Assembly (NCBI RefSeq): GCF_900176635.1 | Contig: NZ_FXLN01000004.1 | Coordinates: 682,001-746,000 of the forward strand | Direction of reading: 5' to 3' | Origin: Clostridium merdae | GTDB taxonomy: Bacteria > Bacillota > Clostridia > Oscillospirales > Acutalibacteraceae | Length of the DNA: 64,000 nucleotides | Shown: in pieces, positions 8,508 through 17,370 of the stretch | Numbering within the stretch: position 1 is the stretch's first letter | Layout: the number at the start of each line of letters is the position of its first letter | Translations under genes and position numbers: made by a program | Notes under the pieces: model-generated | Told to the model about the DNA's origin: nothing | Database searches by the model: none | Seen by the model: only the letters and a program-made list of their open reading frames with translations

Positions 8508-10253
8508 ATGTTTAGCACCAATGGCGGCAGTACTACGGAAAACGAAGAAAATTTAACTGAGCAGTCCCCTGTCGATGACCAATCCCCATCATTTGTGGAG
8601 AACGAAATTGCTCCACAGGAGCCCAAAAAGAAATTGAATCCCGCTATTATTGCAGTAATCTCTATACTTGTTGTAGTAGTTGGTATTTTTGCAGTTGGCA
8701 AGCTCTTCTTTAATCGAGATTTTTCTCAGTTACTGGAAGGCAAAACCAAGTATGCACAAAAAATTGAGCTGACAACGGCAAAACAGAGCGCTAATTTTAT
8801 TGTAACTGGTTTGGATAAGGGACACACTTTATTGCAAACATACACAAAGCCGAAAACAATGGAATCAAATATGCAACTCAACTTAAAATTCGAAGATGAG
8901 TTCTTAAAGGATTCTGGTCTTTCAAAAGAAGATTCTGAGACAATGCAGAAATTAGTAAGTTATATAAACAGCTTAAAGGTTGATTCGAAGTTATTAATAA
9001 ATAAAGAAGGAATGCAGTCAAGTTTTGTATTAAAAGATCCTTCCGCATTAAAGCTTTCCATCAACACATTGTCTTATGAAGATGGCAAAATGTACGTTCA
9101 ATTCCCAGAGCTTTTGGATAAGTACTTAGATACCGGTAATTCTACCCTCTCCCCTTATTCATTAGCAAAAACAAAATATGACTCTGCAAAACTGAAAGCA
9201 AGTCTAAATAAGCTTGCAGACATCTATGCAGGCGCACTCGCTAATGCAGAAGTAACCGCACAAAATGATGCAAGCGTTACGGTAGATGGCGAAACTGTGC
9301 AAGGGCAAAAGCTAACTGCATCTTTAACCGAGCAGCAAACTGCAGAATTGGTAAACGCACTTGCCAAAGCGGTAAAAGAAGATGAGTACCTATTTACGAT
9401 GATTTCAGATAACTATAATCTGTACTCCAACTTATTCGGCGATACCAAGTCGAAAACACTTACGAAAGAGCAGTTTGACTCTGAGATAGACAAAATGTTC
9501 TTTATTAAAGATTTAGACATAAACAAGCCTGCTTTCTCTGCAACCTCTTACATTGCTCAAAACGGAGCACTTTTGGCACATTCTTACACAATCAAAGAAA
9601 CCAGTGACACTACAAACCTCACTTACTTGATTGCTGAGAAAAAACAAGCGGTTGAACTTATGGTAAATGAGAAGTCTGCCCTCCGTTTTTCAAACACAAT
9701 GACAGAGAAAGATGCTGGTAGATTACAGCTGAATGCGATAGCCGAGAAAGGCACTAAAACAGCAGGATTAAATGTAGATTACAGTGCTGCCAAAATCGTG
9801 CCCTACCTCGATTATGAAATTCTAACTGGTAAATATACTATCACCTTGAATGATCCCGACAAAGAGATTGAAAATACATTTAAGGGTACGGATATACCTG
9901 CATCCTTTAGGGATTTCCACAAAATGAGCTTAACAGTAGACACTGCACTCAATGGAGATGAATTACAAAGCGCAATCTCATTTGCAGTGCCCAAACTCAT
10001 GACAGTAAGCGCTACGGAGAAATCTCGTGGAACCATAGGCGAAACCACAATTCCAACTAAGCCAGAGGCAAGTAAGGTGGTTGACCTTACAACGATTGAA
10101 TCAAATGAGGCTGCAAATGAGCTTTCCATTAATACAATTAAGTACCTAGCTGAGACCATGAAAAAAGACCCGGAGCTTACCGCTCTGTTAGCGAACTTCG
10201 GTATTACACAAGAGCAAATGGAAGCATTGGCTTCGTATTATTCTCAAAATTAG
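8508..10253 (+). CDS. Membrane-anchored extracytoplasmic protein, unknown function
   Basis: The start is the ATG at 8508, nine bases after GAAGGAG, not the in-frame TTG at 8490. The 581-residue product has an acidic, Ser/Glu-rich cytoplasmic N-terminus (1-40), a KKK stop, one membrane segment (about 46-66) and a ~510-residue external domain rich in Lys, Thr and Ala with predicted beta structure and repeated xxKLxAxL patterns. No catalytic motif was seen. It resembles large clostridial single-pass proteins of unknown role that sit next to cell-wall enzymes; a terminator follows it. Confidence 0.75.
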   Translation: MFSTNGGSTTENEENLTEQSPVDDQSPSFVENEIAPQEPKKKLNPAIIAVISILVVVVGIFAVGKLFFNRDFSQLLEGKTKYAQKIELTTAKQSANFIVTGLDKGHTLLQTYTKPKTMESNMQLNLKFEDEFLKDSGLSKEDSETMQKLVSYINSLKVDSKLLINKEGMQSSFVLKDPSALKLSINTLSYEDGKMYVQFPELLDKYLDTGNSTLSPYSLAKTKYDSAKLKASLNKLADIYAGALANAEVTAQNDASVTVDGETVQGQKLTASLTEQQTAELVNALAKAVKEDEYLFTMISDNYNLYSNLFGDTKSKTLTKEQFDSEIDKMFFIKDLDINKPAFSATSYIAQNGALLAHSYTIKETSDTTNLTYLIAEKKQAVELMVNEKSALRFSNTMTEKDAGRLQLNAIAEKGTKTAGLNVDYSAAKIVPYLDYEILTGKYTITLNDPDKEIENTFKGTDIPASFRDFHKMSLTVDTALNGDELQSAISFAVPKLMTVSATEKSRGTIGETTIPTKPEASKVVDLTTIESNEAANELSINTIKYLAETMKKDPELTALLANFGITQEQMEALASYYSQN

Positions 10254-10287
10254 TTTTTATAGAATGTCTTGAATGGCATAATAAAGT

Positions 10288-10326
10288 CAGGGAGGAGCCT
10301 ATTTGGCTGCCTCCCCGATTTTATTT
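10288..10326 (+). terminator. Intrinsic terminator
   Basis: An imperfect stem pairs GGGAGG-x-GCC with GGC-xx-CCTCCC and is followed by GATTTTATTT, 35 bases after the preceding stop. Confidence 0.7.
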
Positions 10327-10359
10327 ACTAACACTTTTATCTAGATTAAAAGAAATAAC

Positions 10360-11097
10360 TCAACGAATGAATTGGCTGCTAGCATAGCCGATGGTTCCAT
10401 TATAATTTACAACATACCAACCCTGCCACTCGCCTAACACCGTAATAACGGCACCATTTGGTGCCTGACCAATTACCGCAGCATCTAGGCTAGGTTTACT
10501 GCGAATGTTTAAATTACCGCCTTGGGTAACTACTTTTGCGGAACGAGCTGGCTGTGGATTGTCGATAAACGGGATTCCAAAAATCTCTGTAAGCGATTTC
10601 ACCAGGTTTTTCGCGATGAGTGGCATGTTATTTACCAACCACTCGGCATCTTCGGGGTTATCGTGGTATGCCGTTTCAATTAGCACAGATGGGGCGTTTG
10701 TTTTTGTAATCTCAGCCAGTGTAGTAGTTGGCATGATTCTTACCTTATCTGGCGTAGGGGAAATTTCTTTAAAGTTATTTGCTATAATTTCTGCTGCCCG
10801 TTTGCCGGCAGCACTGTATGGATAATAATAAACGTCGGTACCGCGGAGCTGCCCGGCAAGTGCCGGAGGAGCAGCGTTTGAGTGCAGAGCCAGGTGCAAG
10901 TCGTGGTACCCCTCGTTTGATTCCCGAATGGCCTGACCCAGAGTCATTCCTACCGTATTTCGAGTAAAACGAATTCCATTTGCTCTTAGGTAAGGCTCCA
11001 TGTCGTCCGCGAGAATATTCATATGGTATTGCTCACTTCCGCCGTTTACGTACTGGTTATACGGCTGCAGGGATGGGCTAAGATAAATATTGGGCAT
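10360..11097 (-). CDS. N-acetylmuramoyl-L-alanine amidase (Amidase_3) with C-terminal SH3 domain
   Basis: Predicted to cut the bond between N-acetylmuramic acid and L-Ala in peptidoglycan. The Amidase_3 domain fills residues 1-178 and an SH3_3 domain fills 185-245 (GGNLNIRSKPS, GYASSQFIR). Glu22, His72 (ALHSNA) and Glu141 (VLIETAYHDN) match zinc and catalytic positions, but the usual N-terminal DPGHGG is replaced by LSPSLQ, so the first zinc His is missing or supplied elsewhere (His25 is close). There is no signal peptide, as in sporulation amidases released on mother-cell lysis. ATG with GGAGG nine bases upstream. Confidence 0.87.
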   Translation of the reverse strand: MPNIYLSPSLQPYNQYVNGGSEQYHMNILADDMEPYLRANGIRFTRNTVGMTLGQAIRESNEGYHDLHLALHSNAAPPALAGQLRGTDVYYYPYSAAGKRAAEIIANNFKEISPTPDKVRIMPTTTLAEITKTNAPSVLIETAYHDNPEDAEWLVNNMPLIAKNLVKSLTEIFGIPFIDNPQPARSAKVVTQGGNLNIRSKPSLDAAVIGQAPNGAVITVLGEWQGWYVVNYNGTIGYASSQFIR

Positions 11098-11160
11098 ATA
11101 CAGCTTCCTCCTTTTGTTTTATGATATGCAAGAAGAATCAAACAGGTAATAGAAAAAGAA

Positions 11161-12036
11161 TTATTTTAGACACCCTGCAAAGAACTGATTGCTTGATTTT
11201 CCAGGACCTCGCAAAAATCGTCCTAATTGGTACAGTCCCTCGGGGTCACGCGTAATATCATTAATTCGCTCTTCACAGCTTAATGAAGCACGGAACCCCA
11301 TGCTGCGTATTACTGGGATGGATTCTTTGCTAATGATGCCAAAGGGATAAGTAAACGCGGTTGGTGTCCAGCCAGTATTGGTACGCATAAGCTCCTGCAT
11401 CTCCGTTAAGTCGTTGACCAACAGCTTTTCATAGGCGTCTGCACTTTCTTGCTTCTTTTTTTGTGTTCCAAGTCGGCCGGTATCTTTTGTTCCGTGCAGG
11501 TGGTAGCTATGGTTTTGTATTTCTACCATTCCGGAATCAATCATCTCTTTCATTTCTTTCCATGTAATGTGCGAGTACAGTTCATTTTCTTCCCCATTTT
11601 CACTGTACTTTTCCGTAAAATATCCTATCGGAGAGATCACAATTTTCATATTATATTTAAGGGACAAGGGATAGGCATATAAATAATTGTTGTAGTATCC
11701 ATCATCAAACGTGAGCATTACCGGTTTTTCTGGTAATGGTTTTCCCTCGTCAACATAATCAATCAGGTCTTGTATTACAATTGCGTTATAGCCGTTATCC
11801 TTTAAATACTTCATGTCACTTTCCAAAAGCTGTGGTGAAATCATATAGGTTCCTTGGTGTTTGCTATCTTTAATTACACCATGGTACATGATGATTGTTA
11901 GCGGTATTCCTTCAAATTTCTGCTTGCTGTTTATTGCTCCTACGGTTGCGCTGGTTACACTAGTAATAAGGAGAATCATAACCATTGCAAGTGCAATCAA
12001 GCTTTTTTTGCTTCGCATGCTCACAGTAAAAAACAT
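11161..12036 (-). CDS. Polysaccharide deacetylase (NodB-type), exported
   Basis: A 291-residue protein with an N-terminal membrane/signal segment (about 10-33) and a NodB homology domain. The metal site is visible as TFDDGYYNN (motif 1) and NHSYHLH (motif 2), with FTYPFG as motif 3. The family removes N- or O-acetyl groups from peptidoglycan or other glycans outside the membrane. The MYHGV start of the domain is typical of clostridial PgdA/YadE-like enzymes. It stands beside an amidase on the same strand, which suggests a cell-envelope role. ATG start, AAAGGGG ten bases upstream. Confidence 0.9.
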   Translation of the reverse strand: MFFTVSMRSKKSLIALAMVMILLITSVTSATVGAINSKQKFEGIPLTIIMYHGVIKDSKHQGTYMISPQLLESDMKYLKDNGYNAIVIQDLIDYVDEGKPLPEKPVMLTFDDGYYNNYLYAYPLSLKYNMKIVISPIGYFTEKYSENGEENELYSHITWKEMKEMIDSGMVEIQNHSYHLHGTKDTGRLGTQKKKQESADAYEKLLVNDLTEMQELMRTNTGWTPTAFTYPFGIISKESIPVIRSMGFRASLSCEERINDITRDPEGLYQLGRFLRGPGKSSNQFFAGCLK

Positions 12037-12156
12037 GAAAATTAGGCCCCTTTTCTTTGATTTACTCGATTTTCCAATGGGTACTCCTGTATTAATTCTT
12101 GGTATTTAATAATAATTCAAGCCTACAATTAGAAATGCATTCACTCGATTATTTTC

Positions 12157-12185
12157 TTGTATTTTTTTATGACCCATGATATACT
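12157..12185 (+). promoter_or_regulatory. Candidate promoter upstream of the transglutaminase-like gene
   Basis: TTGTAT and TATACT are separated by 17 bases. A second candidate lies closer to the gene at 12266-12294. Confidence 0.5.
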
Positions 12186-12265
12186 AAAAATAACAATAAT
12201 ACTTCCTGAAATAGCCAATAAAACCTATATATAATTCTGAAACACGAGCTATGAAGGGAAGTTTT

Positions 12266-12294
12266 TTGATTTGATTGACGATTTGGATTATATA
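12266..12294 (+). promoter_or_regulatory. Second candidate promoter, transglutaminase/pilus unit
   Basis: TTGATT, a 17-base spacer and TATATA end about 30 bases before the ATG at 12327. Confidence 0.55.
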
Positions 12295-12326
12295 AACTTT
12301 TTGCTTTTATTTCGAGAGGGATATTT

Positions 12327-13319
12327 ATGAAAGTATTCAGCTTTTCTCATAGAAAAATCAAAGTTTGCTTCTCTTTCATTTTGGCAAGCTCCTGTATATT
12401 AAGTTCCTGCGCCAGTGTTTCTTCCGCAGGGAAGACGGCTTCTGCTGTAATGGCAGTAGCCAATGCTTTGCCTGCTCAACATGCAAGTAACCAAACCATT
12501 GAAAACAAAACCATTGCTTTAAAACAACTCTCTTATGAGACAACACCGTTGCAAACGCTGGCTTCGTCCGTGTCTGTTTTCTCTCAAAATGGTGTTGTAA
12601 TCGATGCAAGTGCAGCTGGGAACGGTTATGTTCAAATAAAATATACCGGACCCGAAAAAAAGCTAAAAGTGCAGGTGAAAAAAGACACCTCCACCTATAA
12701 CTACGACCTAAATGGGAAAGGAATAACCGAAACATATTCCTTACAAATGGGCAATGGCCAATATTCAATAAGGGTTTTAGAAAATGTGTCTGGCAGCTAT
12801 TATAAAGAAGTATGCAATGCGCCGCTGGCCGTCACACTTTCTAGCGAAACAGCTCCTTTTCTATACCCTAATCAATATGTAAGCTTCACTACTTCTTCTT
12901 TAGCGACAAAAAAGGCAACTGAATTAACTGCCGGTGCCAATACAGATGTTGAAAAATTAAAGCTCATTTACAACTATATGATTAAAAATATTAAATATGA
13001 TTTCGAAAAAGCGGCAAAGGTAACCTCCGGTTATGTACCAAATGTGGATACCATACTCACTACACAAAAAGGTATTTGTTTTGATTACTCTTCCCTTATG
13101 GCGGCGATGCTCCGTTCACAGGGGATTCCTTCGAAAGTAGTCGTTGGCTCTGTGGATACGCTTGCCGTAACACATGCCTGGAACGAAGTGTATTTAAAAG
13201 GTACGGGATGGATTACCATTAAAATTGAGGTCTCCAATACCGGTTGGAAGCTCATAGACCCCACCTTAGGTGCCTCGAATACTGTTGGTAAGGGATATAC
13301 TACTGCTCGTATCTATTAA
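12327..13319 (+). CDS. Transglutaminase-like lipoprotein
   Basis: The 330-residue product starts with a charged n-region and a lipobox (ILSSC, Cys about 28), so it is probably a membrane-anchored lipoprotein. Residues 205-330 form a transglutaminase-like core with the papain-type triad Cys251 (KGICFDYSSL), His283 (THAWNEVY) and Asp311 (LIDPTLGA). Bacterial members act as peptidases or cross-linkers on extracytoplasmic proteins. It lies 23 bases before pilC and may share its transcript, so a role in surface or pilus assembly is possible but not shown. Confidence 0.88.
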   Translation: MKVFSFSHRKIKVCFSFILASSCILSSCASVSSAGKTASAVMAVANALPAQHASNQTIENKTIALKQLSYETTPLQTLASSVSVFSQNGVVIDASAAGNGYVQIKYTGPEKKLKVQVKKDTSTYNYDLNGKGITETYSLQMGNGQYSIRVLENVSGSYYKEVCNAPLAVTLSSETAPFLYPNQYVSFTTSSLATKKATELTAGANTDVEKLKLIYNYMIKNIKYDFEKAAKVTSGYVPNVDTILTTQKGICFDYSSLMAAMLRSQGIPSKVVVGSVDTLAVTHAWNEVYLKGTGWITIKIEVSNTGWKLIDPTLGASNTVGKGYTTARIY

Positions 13320-13342
13320 AAGACAACACGGAGGGTATTTCT

Positions 13343-14395
13343 ATGCAACTAAAAAAGAGAACCGCATTTACGGCCGCTGAGTTGTCTTACATGTGCTCTC
13401 AAATTTCGTGGATGTTAGAATCGGCAATTCCTTTGGAAGAAGGAATTGCCGTAATTTGTGAGAATACAGAAAATCTAGAACAAAAACAGATGCTGCAACA
13501 CGTGTGTGATTTAATTGCACAAAACGGGTCTTTCAGCCAATCTGTGAATGAATCTGGTTATTTCCCTTCTTATATGATACATATGGTTGAAATCGGGAAA
13601 AAAACCGGCAGATTAGATGAAGTTATGGCGAAGCTGGCTATTTATTACGAACGTGAAGATCAATTACTGTACCAGGTAAAAGGTGCGCTCACTTACCCAC
13701 TCGTGCTAATCTTTATGATTGCTGCGATTCTAGGTGTGCTTAGCAATAAAATACTACCTGTGTTTTTGCAGGTCTTTGATGGCCTAAATGATGATTACCC
13801 GGCCGTTTCTCTTCATGCTGTAAACCTCGGCATCGCCGCCGGGCATTTTGCTGTGGTTGCTATGCTGTTAATCGGGTCACTTATTTTATTTATCCTGTTT
13901 TTATCCGGAACTCCAAAGGGGCGCGTTTACTCCCTTTCCCTGGCCAATCGTCTCCCCTTTCTTACAAGAATTATCAATCGAGCAGATTCAGCACAATTTG
14001 CTTCGGCTTTATCCATTTTGCTCAGCAGCGGGTACGATGTATCCGAAGCGTTGCATCTTATGCCAAACATACTGCAAAACCCACGTAATCTGGCAAATGC
14101 TCAGAAAGCTGCACTGGCCGTTGAAGGAGGTACCTCTTTAACCACAGCATTGCAGCAAACGGGTCTTTTTACCGGAGTACGTTTTAGCATGCTTCGAGTT
14201 GGTGAAAGCACAGGGAATCTTGAAAAAGTGCTCACAAAAATTGCAGATAAAGATAACGATGAGGCATTGGAGCTTATCAGCAGAAAAATAGCCTTTATAG
14301 AGCCGTTATTAGTCGGCTTGGTCTCTGTTATTATTGGTACTTTGTTGCTTTCCGTAATGCTCCCGCTAATCGGGATTATGAGCAGTATTGCATAG
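13343..14395 (+). CDS. pilC: Type IV pilus / type II secretion inner-membrane platform protein
   Basis: A 350-residue GspF/PilC protein. Two T2SSF repeats are visible, residues about 10-130 and 210-340, each with a GxS/GxxxxL pattern (MLESAIPLEEG, LSILLSSGYDVSEAL), and three hydrophobic segments near 120-145, 165-190 and 320-345. It forms the inner-membrane platform on which the pilus ATPase acts. ATG with GGAGG upstream. It is the first gene of a six-gene unit running to pilT with overlaps or very short gaps. Confidence 0.9.
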   Translation: MQLKKRTAFTAAELSYMCSQISWMLESAIPLEEGIAVICENTENLEQKQMLQHVCDLIAQNGSFSQSVNESGYFPSYMIHMVEIGKKTGRLDEVMAKLAIYYEREDQLLYQVKGALTYPLVLIFMIAAILGVLSNKILPVFLQVFDGLNDDYPAVSLHAVNLGIAAGHFAVVAMLLIGSLILFILFLSGTPKGRVYSLSLANRLPFLTRIINRADSAQFASALSILLSSGYDVSEALHLMPNILQNPRNLANAQKAALAVEGGTSLTTALQQTGLFTGVRFSMLRVGESTGNLEKVLTKIADKDNDEALELISRKIAFIEPLLVGLVSVIIGTLLLSVMLPLIGIMSSIA

Positions 14396-14412
14396 AGAGG
14401 GTGAGCTACTAT

Positions 14413-14721
14413 ATGCGTCGTTTTTTCTCATTAGGCTTGTTCGCGGTACTGCTTTTTATTATTGTGGCTGGCTTTACCCGTATTGAGCAGGTAAATCACC
14501 GGAATTCGAGCAAGCTGCTTCTTCAAAAAATTGACCGTGCTGTTGTAAATTGCTACGCGATTGAGGGCGCTTATCCTCCCAGCTTTGAGTACTTGGAAAG
14601 TAATTATGACATTCATGTAGATACTCAAAAATATTATGTTGATTATCAGATTTTCGCCGCAAATATAAAACCAGAGATTCGCTTCGTGGAACGGTGGCGT
14701 TCCGAGGAGGTTAAACCGTGA
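14413..14721 (+). CDS. Minor pilin-like protein (102 aa)
   Basis: The start is the ATG at 14413, seven bases after AGAGGGTGAG; the GTG at 14401 would sit inside that site. One N-terminal hydrophobic helix (FSLGLFAVLLFIIVAGF) precedes a short extracytoplasmic domain with Tyr-rich segments. The position after pilC and the single N-terminal helix point to a pseudopilin, but no clear G|FxxxE prepilin peptidase site is present. Its stop overlaps the next start. Confidence 0.7.
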   Translation: MRRFFSLGLFAVLLFIIVAGFTRIEQVNHRNSSKLLLQKIDRAVVNCYAIEGAYPPSFEYLESNYDIHVDTQKYYVDYQIFAANIKPEIRFVERWRSEEVKP

Positions 14722-15191
14722 ACCTGAGAATGCACCAATCTACACAAACGCTTTTTGTCTTACTTATCGCCTGTATTTTCACTGCAATATCACTATTTTT
14801 AGTGCTGCTCGGAGCCGACGCGTACCGGAATAGTTTGCAATCGATCACCGTTAACCACCAAATTCGTGCTACACTCTCTTACACTGCGAATCAAATTCGT
14901 TCCGCAGACCATGCAGAAAATATTGTGGTAAACACGGTGGATGGTCAGCAGGTGCTTCGTATCCATTCGCAGGAGGCATCTAAAACCGGCAACACTTATC
15001 TCTATTTTCATAACGGATTTTTGATGGAGCTATTCACAAGCGATGAAGAACCATTTGTACCGGAGCAGGGTGAAAAAATTACGGAAATCAAACAATTCTC
15101 TATCAATAAAAACGGAAGATTGTTTGCTATTTCAGCAACTGCATTCAATGGGAATCAAATATCCGTCTCTGTATGCCCGAGAGCCTCTTAA
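14718..15191 (+). CDS. DUF4860-type pseudopilin-like protein
   Basis: A GTG start, GGAGG seven bases upstream, overlaps the previous stop by four bases. The 157-residue chain has one N-terminal membrane helix (about 9-32) and a beta-rich external domain with SITVNHQIRATLSYTANQIR, a pattern I associate with DUF4860 proteins of clostridial pilus loci. Probably a minor pilin or assembly factor; no prepilin cleavage motif is evident. Confidence 0.72.
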   Translation: MNLRMHQSTQTLFVLLIACIFTAISLFLVLLGADAYRNSLQSITVNHQIRATLSYTANQIRSADHAENIVVNTVDGQQVLRIHSQEASKTGNTYLYFHNGFLMELFTSDEEPFVPEQGEKITEIKQFSINKNGRLFAISATAFNGNQISVSVCPRAS

Positions 15192-15209
15192 AAACCGAGG
15201 GGGAAACCA

Positions 15210-15665
15210 ATGAAACACACCACGAAAATTCACCCTTATTATATTGAAATGCTGTTCGTTATCTTGTTTTTAGCAATTTCTTCTATTGCTGTTTTGCAAA
15301 TTCACCTGGCTACAAAAGCAATTTCTAATAAAAATATAGACACACAATATGCAATGGCAACCGCGCAAACGGCAGCGGAACTGTTATATTCTGTGAATAC
15401 ACCAGAAGATGCGACCCGTGCTTTTGCTGAAGGAAGTGCAGTCCGGCAGGGAAATGTTTTTCAAACCCAGTACAATAATGAATGGGTACCCGTTTCAACT
15501 GGAGGGATTTTTGCTGCCGAAAAAAGGCTCAACTTTTCTCCCACAGAAGCTGGAACAATGGCAACATTAAGCATTACCATTCAAAAAGGCAAAAGTGAGC
15601 TTTACACCTTGACGGCAAAACGCTATTTCCCCTCTTCTACCAACAATGGGAGGGTAAGCGAATGA
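15210..15665 (+). CDS. Pseudopilin-like membrane protein
   Basis: A 151-residue protein with one membrane helix near the N-terminus (MLFVILFLAISSIAVLQIHLA) followed by an Ala/Thr-rich helical stretch, as in the long N-terminal helix of minor pilins, then a small beta domain. ATG with GGGGG upstream. The stop overlaps the next ATG (ATGA), so translation is coupled. Function inferred only from context. Confidence 0.65.
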   Translation: MKHTTKIHPYYIEMLFVILFLAISSIAVLQIHLATKAISNKNIDTQYAMATAQTAAELLYSVNTPEDATRAFAEGSAVRQGNVFQTQYNNEWVPVSTGGIFAAEKRLNFSPTEAGTMATLSITIQKGKSELYTLTAKRYFPSSTNNGRVSE

Positions 15666-16159
15666 AGCAAAAAAAACTTCCGTTTTTTTCAGGTGCAGGC
15701 CTTACCTCCCTCTTTATGGTGTTTGTTATTTTATGCCTCACTGCTTTTGCAGTGCTTTCTTTTTCCGCTGTGAAATCAGACTGGAAGCTTACCAACAAAC
15801 ACATGCAAAGCATTCAAAGCTATTATGCCGCTGATGCAAAAGCGCAATCAATCCTCAGTAAGTTCGATGCCAAAATCCTCCGTATACATAATGAAACCCC
15901 TTCCATTGCGGAAGAAGCGCTGGCAAAGAAACTAAATGGCACTGTTATTGACGGTATTACTCTTTCGATTGCCGAGGGCGCTGATAAAAGTTACATTACC
16001 TTTTCAGTCCCAACCGGTTCCATTCAAGAAATACAGGTTACTCTCCTACCCCAAATAGGAGAAAAGAGGTACCAAATTATTAAGTACAAACTAGCTGCAT
16101 CACAGGAATGGGATGGAGACAACCAACCCCTAACCGTGTGGCAGGGCCCTCATTCTTAA
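15662..16159 (+). CDS. PilX-like minor pilin candidate
   Basis: A 165-residue protein with a charged start, a membrane helix (GLTSLFMVFVILCLTAFAVLSFS) and a SYYAADAKAQSIL segment, which resembles the N-terminal part of PilX-type proteins where Tyr-Tyr-x-A-D/E follows the helix. The rest is beta-rich and extracytoplasmic. Translation is coupled to the gene before it; pilT begins 26 bases after the stop. Confidence 0.65.
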   Translation: MKQKKLPFFSGAGLTSLFMVFVILCLTAFAVLSFSAVKSDWKLTNKHMQSIQSYYAADAKAQSILSKFDAKILRIHNETPSIAEEALAKKLNGTVIDGITLSIAEGADKSYITFSVPTGSIQEIQVTLLPQIGEKRYQIIKYKLAASQEWDGDNQPLTVWQGPHS

Positions 16160-16185
16160 TCGACCGGAAAGGAAATACCCTCCTT

Positions 16186-17253
16186 ATGGAAATTCTTGAA
16201 ATGCTGCAAACAGCCGTATCAAAAGGCGCCTCTGATATTTTTATTATTTCTGGCTGCCCTGTCTCTTATAAAATACACGATATAATTCAGCCGATGAATG
16301 AAGAAAAGCTAATGCCGGACACAACCAAGCATATTATTTCTACCATCTTTGCGCTTGCTGGGCAGAGAGATTTTTCAGCCTTTTTAATAAAGGGGGACGA
16401 TGATTTTTCCTTTTCGATTCCAAAACTGGGGCGCTTTCGCTGTAATGCGTATTTACAGCGAAACTCTTGTGCAGCTGTACTCCGCATATTGGGATTCGAG
16501 CTCCCAAAACCCCATGCACTTCATATTCCTCAAGCGGTAATGGATATTGCTACGAAAGAGCGGGGACTAGTACTCATTACAGGCCCCGCGGGGAGCGGTA
16601 AAACCACTACCTTAGCGTGTTTAATTGAGCAAATTAATCAAACACGTAACAGCCATATCATTACGATTGAAGACCCCATTGAGTTTCTGCATCCTCATAA
16701 TAAAAGTATTGTGAGCCAGCGAGAAATAGAAAACGATACGAAAGGCTACCTACAAGCACTCCGTGCCGCTCTTCGTCAAGCTCCAAATGTGATTTTAATT
16801 GGAGAAATGCGTGATTACGAAACCATTTCAACCGCAGTAACAGCGGCGGAAACCGGGCAGCTTATTTTATCTACCCTGCATACCTTGGGCGCTTCGAACG
16901 CCATAGACCGTATTATTGATGTATTCCCTGAGAACCAGCAATACCAAATTCGTGTTCAGCTTTCTATGGTATTGCAGGCTATTGTTTCGCAGCAGCTTAT
17001 CCCCTCTCTGGATGGAACTCTTGTACCGGCATTTGAAATTCTACTTATTAATAATGCCATCCGCAATATGATTCGCGAAGCAAAAACACACCAAATTGAT
17101 AATGCAATCAGTGCAAACGCTGCCATTGGTATGCTCTCAATGGATAACGATTTACTGCGCTTGCATCGTGAGGGAATCATCTCAAAAGATAGTGCATTGA
17201 CCTATTGCAGCAATGTAGAATTAATGAGTAAAAAGCTTTCTACATTAAATTAA
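16186..17253 (+). CDS. pilT: Type IV pilus retraction ATPase
   Basis: A 355-residue PilT-family hexameric ATPase. The ATG at 16186 with AAAGGA upstream is chosen; the longer frame runs into the previous gene. The Walker A box is GPAGSGKT (133-140), an Asp-box ITIEDPIEF follows, Walker B reads VILIGEMRDYETI, and the PilT-specific AAETGQLILSTLHT and IDRIIDVFP are intact. It powers pilus retraction, yet it is the only pilus ATPase here; no PilB/GspE assembly ATPase, major pilin or prepilin peptidase lies in the window, so these must be encoded elsewhere or be absent. Confidence 0.92.
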   Translation: MEILEMLQTAVSKGASDIFIISGCPVSYKIHDIIQPMNEEKLMPDTTKHIISTIFALAGQRDFSAFLIKGDDDFSFSIPKLGRFRCNAYLQRNSCAAVLRILGFELPKPHALHIPQAVMDIATKERGLVLITGPAGSGKTTTLACLIEQINQTRNSHIITIEDPIEFLHPHNKSIVSQREIENDTKGYLQALRAALRQAPNVILIGEMRDYETISTAVTAAETGQLILSTLHTLGASNAIDRIIDVFPENQQYQIRVQLSMVLQAIVSQQLIPSLDGTLVPAFEILLINNAIRNMIREAKTHQIDNAISANAAIGMLSMDNDLLRLHREGIISKDSALTYCSNVELMSKKLSTLN

Positions 17254-17274
17254 ATCGGAATGTAATAATAAAGA

Positions 17275-17325
17275 AAGAAGCCGCCGACGAGGGATAAACC
17301 CATCATCGGCGGCTTCTATTCTATT
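17275..17325. terminator. Terminator between pilT and trhA (convergent)
   Basis: A 15-bp GC-rich stem with one mismatch (AGAAGCCGCCGACGA against TCATCGGCGGCTTCT) lies 20 bases past the pilT stop and is followed by ATTCTATTTTG. Confidence 0.85.
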
Positions 17326-17370
17326 TTGAACCACCCACACAATGCCTGTGGTTATTTAAGAAACGGTAAA

